Below, one piece after another: positions 16,484 to 21,908 of a stretch of DNA of 21,908 nt (positions are counted from its first letter, which is position 1; each line of letters opens with the position of its first letter). Where the stretch lies: NCBI GenBank assembly GCA_010279815.1, contig QEOQ01000439.1, positions 123,394 to 145,301 on the forward strand. Reading direction: 5' to 3'. This stretch comes from Brachionus plicatilis. Its lineage: Eukaryota; Rotifera; Eurotatoria; Ploima; Brachionidae. The notes beneath the pieces are model-generated. The model was not told the origin of the DNA. It did no database searches and worked only from the letters and a program-made list of their open reading frames with translations. The translations under genes and the position numbers were made by a program.

Positions 16484-18012
16484 CGGATCTTGTACCAATA
16501 ACAGAAATTATTGATAATTCATCGCCAATTATTGATCTAAATTATGATTGGAAACAAAGAAGTTCGTTTTATAAAAAAAAATATCTTGATATTATCAAAA
16601 TTTGGGTTGAAAGCCAAAAAAGGAAGTATAAAGAGTTAAACAACACTTCTTGTCATATAGTTCTTCCTGAAAAATTGAACAAAATGCAAAGATTTGCCTT
16701 CAATATAGTTGAAAAGTTAATGCTTGAAAAGTTGTGTATGATTCCAATAGGCACTGCTGGTACTGGTAGATCTTTTACAATATTTGCAATATCTACACTA
16801 TTACTGAAAACCTTAAGACGTAGTGCACCTCCTGCAAAAGCAGCACTTATAATCAGCGGCGAAACTATTCATAGTTTATTTAATATTACAATAGATTCAG
16901 AATATAAAAAACTAAGCAATGAAACACTACACATACTCCAGGAAGAATTTAAATTTGTAAAATTCCTAATTATCGATTAGTATTCAATGTTGTCCCAAAA
17001 AATATTCGGTATTATCGATCACTGAATGAGAGATATCAAAGCTAAAAATATATTATTCGGAGGATTATCTGTAATACTCGTTGGTGACTTCTACCTGTTT
17101 GTGGATCTCCACTATACGCTACTAATGGGCGTGGTTCGCTTTCAATAGATGGTCATAACGCATATAAGAAGTCTGATACTGTTGTTATGTTAGAAAAAGT
17201 TGAAAGACAGACAAATACAACTGGAGATCTGAGACAATCAAAATTTATCGAATTACTCCCCAGATGTAGAAACGGTGAGAACAATGTCGAAGATCTTTTA
17301 GAAAATTCTGTGAATTTGATTAATATACAAAATTTTTCAGAAGCTACAAGAATATCAAAGTTGATAAGTACAACAATGGAAAGTTAACTGAACTAAATAT
17401 GCCAATTATAAATTTTAAAGCACACAATAGCTCTTGAGCTGCTAGAAAATTAAAAAGTGATCAATTTGCAGATCTTTCTAATTCAATTTATTGCTCAATT
17501 AATTCAAAAATATACTTAACTTCAAATATATGGACTTCCACAGGACTTGTGAATAGTGTTGGTGGAACAATTAAAGATATAATTGACTCACAAGATTACA
17601 AGCCAGGTGATTTACCGGAAGCAGTTAAAATCGAATTTTTGGATTATACTGGTCCTCAACTTTTTGATGAACCCCACAAAAAAAAATATATCCCAATTAA
17701 TCCAATTTTTGAAGTTCGTTTTCGAAAACACATGGCGCTACCAGAACTCAAGTTCCAATTCGACTAGGATATGGTATGACAAAACACAAATCCCAGGGAT
17801 AGACACTTAAAAAAGTCATTATAGATCTTGGAAAATCTGCAAGATCACTAGGCTTAACGTTTGTCGCATTATCGCGTTTAAAAAACATAAATGACTTTTT
17901 AATTATTCATTTTCCTTTCGAAAGGCTTACTAAAATTAAAGAAAGTATAAATTTAATTCCAAGACAAACAGAAGAATTATGATTAAATCAGTTAAAAGAT
18001 AAAACATTATAA
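16484..18012 (+). pseudogene. Helitron Pif1-like helicase domain
   Basis: SF1 DNA helicase that unwinds the transferred strand. The Walker A motif reads GTAGTGRS (16750-16773), with the usual Lys changed to Arg. Motif II reads FLIID-stop-YSML, where TAG 16978-16980 stands in place of Glu. Motif III is GGLSVILVGDF (17058-17092). After a frameshift come GSPLYATNGRGSLS, LEKVERQTNTTGDLRQS (17187 on), NSKIYLTSNIWTSTGLVNSV (about 17502-17562), LPEAVKIEFLDYTGPQLF, then in another frame TQVPIRLGYGMTKHKSQG-stop-TLKKVIIDLGK (TAG 17800-17802) and GLTFVALSRLKNINDFLI. The last stop-interrupted stretch ends KDKTL at TAA 18010-18012. At least three frameshifts and five stops make it inactive. Confidence 0.85.
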
Positions 18013-18680
18013 ATATCTAAAAATGTATTGCCTAATTAATAACATATGATTAAAATGTTTATAAATACTTTTTTTCTACTTTTATTTCATATTTTATATA
18101 CTTATTTCATTTACAATTTGAAAAAATAATTATATTCAAATTAAACCTAATTGTCGTCATCTTCCACATCCCACCCCACCCTACCAACCTAGCCGAAGAC
18201 CGCACTATAAATACTATCAATCTTTAATTTAATTGGTATCCTACATAACAGCGTAAAAAAAAAAAAAAAAAGAAAGAAAATACTTTATGGAAGTCCATCG
18301 ATGTTGAATCGCATTTTGTGCTGCGTTATTCTTATTTTTATTTCAATTGAAAAACGAAAAAATGAATAACAATTTTGTTGAATTGAAAAAAAAAAATTAA
18401 AATTTCTCTAATATATTTATTTAGATTCTATCTAATTTTATGTCTTATTTTTTCTTAATTTTTTTGTTTAAACCTATCTCATTTCAAATTTTTTTAAACT
18501 TAAATTTATTAATTTGATTTTATTGTTTTCTTCTAAAATGCTGTCTATAAAGAAGTTTTTAGAATAGTTTATAGAAGTATTTACTTCTATAAAAACTTGG
18601 ATAAAATAAGCCAAACACAATAAAAATAATTAAAAAATAAAAAAAAAAATTAAACCCCTTTTTGAACTAAGCCCATCAAT
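18013..18680. other. AT-rich region after the Helitron frame, no gene
   Basis: No coding signal on either strand. It contains a C-rich patch (atcccaccccaccctaccaa, 18168-18187), a run of 17 A's near 18255 and many homopolymer tracts. The Helitron 3' terminus should be here, but no hairpin plus CTRR end could be picked out. Confidence 0.4.
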
Positions 18681-18888
18681 GTTTCAACACATTTGTTATA
18701 AAATAACGGCTCGTTATATATAAACTCTTATATATAAAGCTCTGCTTCTCTATCTTATAAATAATAAAGCCTAATTTCTTGTCTTCTTCCATTAACTTTA
18801 TTTGTTTTTTTACTTAACTTCACTTTTTTTATTTTTAATCTAATTTATTTAACTTTATTTTACTTTATTTTTTTTTTATTCATTCCGA

Positions 18889-18936
18889 AGGAGCGTAAGC
18901 TCGGTACAGAAGACAAATAAATAAATAAATAAAATA
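18889..18936 (+). repeat. probable LINE 3' end with (TAAA)n tail
   Basis: tccgaaggagcgtaagctcg can form a short hairpin (GAGC-gtaa-GCTC) and is followed by gtacagaagacaaataaataa and further AAAT repeats. A GC-containing hairpin just before a short tandem A/T repeat is the usual 3' end of CR1/I-type non-LTR retrotransposons. No matching coding sequence lies upstream, so this would be a severely 5'-truncated copy. Confidence 0.45.
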
Positions 18937-19062
18937 ATCCAAAAACACTCCTGTAACATTATAATTCTCCAAATAAATTATTATTAAATATCCAATTGAA
19001 TATTTCTTTTTACTTTAAAAACAGGAATAAAAAAATCGGGGATGATTTCAATTTAATATAAG

Positions 19063-19070
19063 CGTTTATT
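19063..19070. repeat. 8-bp target-site duplication (left)
   Basis: CGTTTATT directly precedes the left end of the Merlin-like element and is repeated exactly at 19873-19880. Confidence 0.9.
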
Positions 19071-19872
19071 GGGTCTATTGCGTTATGTGATCACTGGTTC
19101 ACATAAAAGGTGAACCAACTTACCCAACCTAAATAGGTGATTAGTTGTGTTCACTTTTTAGGTGAACCAAAAATATGTGTACAAAAAAAATTATTTCGAA
19201 AATAAAAATTTATTTTTTAATTTTTTTGAATTATAGGTGAGCCAAAAAAAAAATAGGTGAGCCATAAAAAAAATAAGTGAACCAAAAAAAAAATTTAAAT
19301 TTAAATTTAAGATCGGGTTCCATTTCCGATTCAAAATTTTTACAATTTTCGTTTCCACATGTTTTAATTGGTAAAACTAGTCCTAACTCGCTAAGCTTTA
19401 CAAATTCTTTATATTCGTGACTCTCTTTTACTGATTTAAGCTTATCGCTCATTGTTTAAAATATCTTTTTGAACAAGTTTTTAAAATTTAAAAAAGCGTT
19501 TAATTTTCTTAAATTATTATTTCAAGCATTTTATTGTAATTTTAATATTTTTAGTGCAAAAGTTTTGCAATTTTTTTAAAATAAGATGACTATTTATTAA
19601 ATCTAAAATTTTGAAAAATCAGATTTTTATTTCCTTTGTCATAATTTTATTGGTAAGTATCATTTTAGGTGATCACTTTTTATTTTAGGTGAACACCTTT
19701 TATTTTAGGTGAACACAATTTAATTTAGGTGATCATTTTGAAAAAAATTTTAATTAATTAGTACACATATTTTTGGTTCACCTAATAAGTGAACACAACT
19801 GATCACCTATTTAGGTTGGGTAAGTTGGTTCACCTTTTATGTGAACCAGTGATCACATAACGCAATAGACCC
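19071..19872. mobile_element. Merlin-like non-autonomous DNA transposon
   Basis: 802-bp element with 112-bp terminal inverted repeats (19071-19182 and 19761-19872) differing at about two positions and beginning GGGTCTATTGCGTTATGTGA. An exact 8-bp duplication flanks it. Ends starting GG, an 8-bp duplication and a small zinc-binding N-terminus inside (see 19231-19452) fit the Merlin/IS1016 superfamily; hAT also makes 8-bp duplications but usually starts CA. Short iterated motifs lie inside each TIR: AGGTGAGCCA units at 19235-19285 and ATTTTAGGTGAACACC-like units at 19662-19740. The near-identity of the TIRs suggests a recent insertion. Confidence 0.9.
19231..19452 (-). pseudogene. possible N-terminal remnant of a Merlin/ISXO2-type transposase
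   Basis: 73-residue frame inside the Merlin-like element. The part that looks like protein is the first 50 residues: MSDKLKSVKESHEYKEFVKL then SELGLVLPIKTCGNENCKNF and ESEMEPD. A helical stretch followed by eLGLvLp...C....C....M resembles the N-terminus of ISXO2/Merlin transposases (..L...Gll.....C..Cg..M). The rest is A/T-run translation (FKFKFFFWFTYFF) from the subterminal repeats. No catalytic DDE part exists here, so it is at most a relic of the autonomous parent. The match rests on a short pattern. Confidence 0.45.
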
Positions 19873-19880
19873 CGTTTATT
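19873..19880. repeat. 8-bp target-site duplication (right)
   Basis: CGTTTATT directly follows the right end of the Merlin-like element, identical to 19063-19070. Confidence 0.9.
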
Positions 19881-20194
19881 TTAGTTATTTTTCTGATAAA
19901 ATTTACTTAGGGAATAATTTACTACGAGAATGAAAAAAAAGGGGGTAAATTCCTGGAAACATAAAATTCAGGAACAAAAAAAACGGGGATAATTTACTAA
20001 AGACCGAATTTTGAGAGTGAAGATTTAAAAATTTTTGATTTTTGAGAAAATAGCTTAGATTGGCTTAATCAAAAGGGATCAGAAATGCTCTAAATCTTAC
20101 TGCAAAAAAATTAGTACAATAATGAATTTGAAGCAAAGAACAAAAAAAAAACACAGTTAAATTTCAAGTTAATTTTTTTTTCTCTATAAAGCTT
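19881..20194. other. non-coding spacer
   Basis: No coding signal. Repeated G-run/AT words occur (agggaataatttact, acggggataatttact), resembling the sequence just left of the Merlin-like insertion (atcggggatgattt at 19035) and the start of the window. This is probably an old repeat into which the element inserted. Confidence 0.35.
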
Positions 20195-20379
20195 TAAATG
20201 AATCTTTGATCACAAAAATAAAAACATTGATCACAAAAATTTTTTCCTTAATTTTAGTTTTTATATTTTTGATCACATATTATGTGATCATCGATTTGCT
20301 GATCAGTCTTGTACACAAAACCAGCATTATTAAAATGATCACATTTTTTGTGATCAAGTGATCACATTGGACAAGACCC
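20195..20379. mobile_element. one end of a second Merlin-like element
   Basis: Read from the right, the end is GGGTCTTGTCCAATGTGATC, then several TGATCAC motifs (20346-20365, 20334, 20270-20290, 20238 and 20209). This parallels the terminus GGGTCTATTGCG...GTGATCAC of the element at 19071. No matching left end or target duplication is visible, so only one end remains; the left limit is approximate. Confidence 0.5.
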
Positions 20380-20395
20380 AATACTTCAAGGTTGT

Positions 20396-20738
20396 TTAAC
20401 ACTAGAAAGCCGGATTTTTTTTTATACCTGAAAAGTCCGTCGGGTCTTTCTGACCCGTTTTTTAAAAGTCAGAGATTAAATGTTTAAATTCTTGCTATTT
20501 TATTCAAAAACATAAAAAACTATTTAGATTTTAAATCATGACATCTCTTACACATTGCTCTTTCAACCATCTCATGTAAACATGTCCCACAAGTCATTTT
20601 TCCGCAGTCATTACAAGTAAATTTGGACTTGTTCTCATTGCACAATCTAACCTGGCATTATTTTCTATTACTGTTTATTGATTTTTTTGACGATGGTGGC
20701 GTTGTCGTAATGGCTGAACAAACTTATTTTAGTGTAAT
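20396..20738 (-). mobile_element. terminal fragment of a piggyBac-like transposon
   Basis: TTAA (20396-20399) is followed by CACTAGAAAGCCGG and, at 20438-20460, CCGTCGGGTCTTTCTGACCCG, a typical piggyBac terminus with its internal palindrome. The C-terminal coding end follows at 20520-20738 in the orientation expected for the right end. Matching sequence stops near 20738, just before the Tc1-like end at 20750. Confidence 0.8.
20520..20738 (-). pseudogene. piggyBac transposase C-terminal zinc-binding domain
   Basis: Minus-strand text: AITTTPPSSKKSINSNRK, an in-frame TAA (20660-20658), then CQVRLCNENKSKFTCNDCGK and MTCGTCLHEMVERAMCKRCH, ending DLKSK at TAG 20522-20520. The spaced cysteines and final C..CH form the cysteine-rich (RING/PHD-like) domain that piggyBac transposases use to bind their own ends. 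The DDD catalytic core is absent, so this is a remnant. Confidence 0.8.
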
Positions 20739-20749
20739 TAGAACATATA

Positions 20750-21120
20750 CAGTATGTTGCAAAAGTTTAGCAATTGATTATTTTATTTATCTTTAATTGT
20801 TTATTTGTTGTATTTTACTAAAAATTGAGTGCAAAAAAAAAAAAGGCACTAATTTGTAGATTTTTTTTCTTTGCAATTTGATATATGACACTCGGCATAA
20901 AAATATAATCAACTTTTAAATATTTATAATGAAAAAACTTCCTCTAAAAAATAAAAAATAAAAGTCGGTTCAAAAGTTTAGAAATTCGGGTAATCCAAAA
21001 GTTTTAGCAACCATTGCTACCTTTTTTCACACCTTTATGATTAATTCTTAAATAACTTCTAATTTTGAGTAAATTTTGCTCTTTAACTGTTCAATTTAAA
21101 AACTCTCTAACTCCTCACTG
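20750..21120. mobile_element. possible Tc1/mariner-type relic, TA-flanked
   Basis: Starts CAGTATGTTGCAAAAGTTTA after TA (20748-20749) and ends ...CTCACTG before TA (21121-21122). The left end has the CAGT..TTG.(C/A)AAAAGTTT layout common in Tc1/mariner TIRs, and related words (tcaaaagtttag, ccaaaagttttagc) recur at 20971-21010. The right end is not a clear inverted match beyond CAGT, and no transposase is readable, so the right boundary may be chance. Confidence 0.4.
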
Positions 21121-21122
21121 TA

Positions 21123-21824
21123 GTGTTTTTATATTGTTATATTGTTAATTATATTGTTTTTTCTCAAAATAAGAGAACAAACTTAAAATTTGACCTATAT
21201 TTATCCAAATCTAATCAATGTAAAAGTGAGAACCTTATCCCGAAAGAAGATAATCCATTATTCTTAGGGGTTACCTTTGACAAATATCTTAATTTTAATA
21301 AGCATTTTTCTAACATCTTTAAAAAATGTCAAAACAGATTAAATATCTTGAAAATACTTTCAAGTAAATATTGGAAATTAGATACTAAAATTCTTTTTAA
21401 CATTTATAGCCTTCTCATTGGATCAATTTTTGACTACTCTTTCTTTGCGTTTCCTTGTTTGCCTGAAATCAGACTAAGAAAAGCCCAAGTGATTCAAAAC
21501 TCATCCATAAGAACAATTCTGAATTTTCAGTTCGATACTCCATCATGCATGTTACACTTTGCCAGTCGTAAATACAATATAAAAACTTTGAATGAAAGAG
21601 CACTGGAATCTAATTTAAATTACTATAACCGAGCAGAAAATTCTGCTAATCCACTTATTTGTCAACTAGTTAAAGAATATAATCGAGGCTTCTCAAGCAG
21701 AATTATTACAAAGGCTACTCCCCTCTGTGCTTCGAAAAAAAGTTTACAAGAATTTTATAAGTGCGATGTTTCTCATGAAGATCTTTATTTATTAGAACTT
21801 GACTTGTCTGAAACCGAAATTTGA
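21123..21824 (+). pseudogene. LINE reverse transcriptase, C-terminal part (5'-truncated)
   Basis: 233-residue open frame. From about residue 13 it matches the thumb and C-terminal tail of jockey/CR1-like non-LTR reverse transcriptases: NKRTNLKFDLYL, then NPLFLGVTFDKYLNFNKHF (thumb start, LGv.fD..L.f..H), KKCQNRLNILKILSSKYW, LFNIYSLLIGSIFDYSFFAF, and RLRKAQVIQNSSIRTIL, where the post-RT Q..alR.il block sits. The FADD active site and the endonuclease lie upstream and are missing. The first 12 residues are translated AT-rich junction sequence, so the ATG is not a real start. The frame itself is undamaged up to TGA 21822-21824, which suggests a young copy. The 3' tail runs off the window. Confidence 0.8.
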
Positions 21825-21908
21825 TTGATTTTATCTTGATATATTATAAAAGTTAATAGTAATATGAACATAAACATAACTTGAAATAAGGATTTTAATA
21901 ATTTAATT
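21825..21908 (+). other. presumed LINE 3' UTR, cut by the window end
   Basis: AT-rich sequence after the LINE stop. No poly(A) or simple-repeat tail is reached before the end. Confidence 0.4.

Larger units (their letters stand above)
10560..18012 (+). mobile_element. broken Helitron, split by a nested MULE
   Basis: Rolling-circle transposon whose single large protein joins an N-terminal region, a HUH/Y2 Rep nuclease and a Pif1-like helicase. The order on the plus strand is N-terminal region (about 10800-12440), Rep start (12441-12815), MULE insertion (12816-15203), Rep (15212-16000), linker (16100-16500) and helicase (16484-18012). Many stops and frameshifts show it is dead. The left limit is a guess from where coding-like text begins (TQISKSNKESPDVSKPKKR near 10580). 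The right limit is the stop of the helicase frame; the true 3' end with hairpin and CTRR was not found. Confidence 0.8.

Noticed and set aside
17583..17810. 75-residue plus-strand frame
   Set aside because: Out-of-frame shadow of the Helitron helicase; the correct reading is LPEAVKIEFLDYTGPQLF and then, shifted, TQVPIRLGYGMTKHKSQG.
18889..18936. Rho-independent-type terminator
   Set aside because: The context is eukaryotic and the hairpin is followed by an AAAT repeat, which fits a LINE tail better.

Overview
This window looks like a piece of a very AT-rich, repeat-dense animal genome. I see no bacterial operons, ribosome-binding sites or tRNA/rRNA genes. I do see an AATAAA signal, a GT-AG intron and decayed eukaryotic transposons of many superfamilies. 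The WD40 repeats (CIKTLTGHT..V.C..SIDQNTIASGS.DKTIKIWN) and the transposase styles resemble those I associate with monogonont rotifers such as Brachionus. That assignment is inference; an AT-rich fungus or another small invertebrate is not excluded.

Layout. 294-1954 (-): decayed MULE transposase (FLYWCH type), split at 834-1186 by a palindromic MITE. 2171-3062 (+): decayed Tc1-like transposon. 3095-3435 (+): left end of a piggyBac-like element. 3500-4240 (-): C-terminal fragment of a CACTA/DUF4218-like transposase. 4349-5755 (-): internally deleted Ty3/gypsy retroelement (LTR, gag, then RNase H and integrase zinc finger, with no protease or RT between them). 5776-6270 (+): decayed WD40 repeats. 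6584-7603 (+): the only gene that looks intact, a protein of eight WD40 repeats, with an RFX X-box-like palindrome just upstream and a poly(A) signal downstream. 8252-8349 (-): an isolated WD40 unit in antisense. 8402-8593 (-): LINE fragment. 8784-10222: a 1.4-kb fold-back. About 10560-18012 (+): a broken Helitron (N-terminal region, Rep, Pif1-like helicase) with a recognisable 61-bp intron, interrupted by a younger MULE (12816-15203) that has TIRs and subterminal motif arrays. 18889-18936: probable LINE 3' tail. 19071-19872: Merlin-like non-autonomous element with 112-bp TIRs and a clean 8-bp target duplication. About 20200-20379: one end of a related element. 20396-20738 (-): right end of a second piggyBac-like element with its C-terminal zinc-binding domain. 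20750-21120: possible TA-flanked Tc1-type relic. 21123-21824 (+): 5'-truncated LINE reverse-transcriptase C-terminus.

Most coding sequence here therefore belongs to dead mobile elements nested in or abutting one another. The WD40 gene is the main host-gene candidate. Its eight blades are almost identical except at a few columns (around GHTxxVxC and SGSxDxT), the pattern seen in fast-evolving recognition propellers such as fungal HET-E/HNWD proteins. Broken copies on both sides suggest a locally expanding family.
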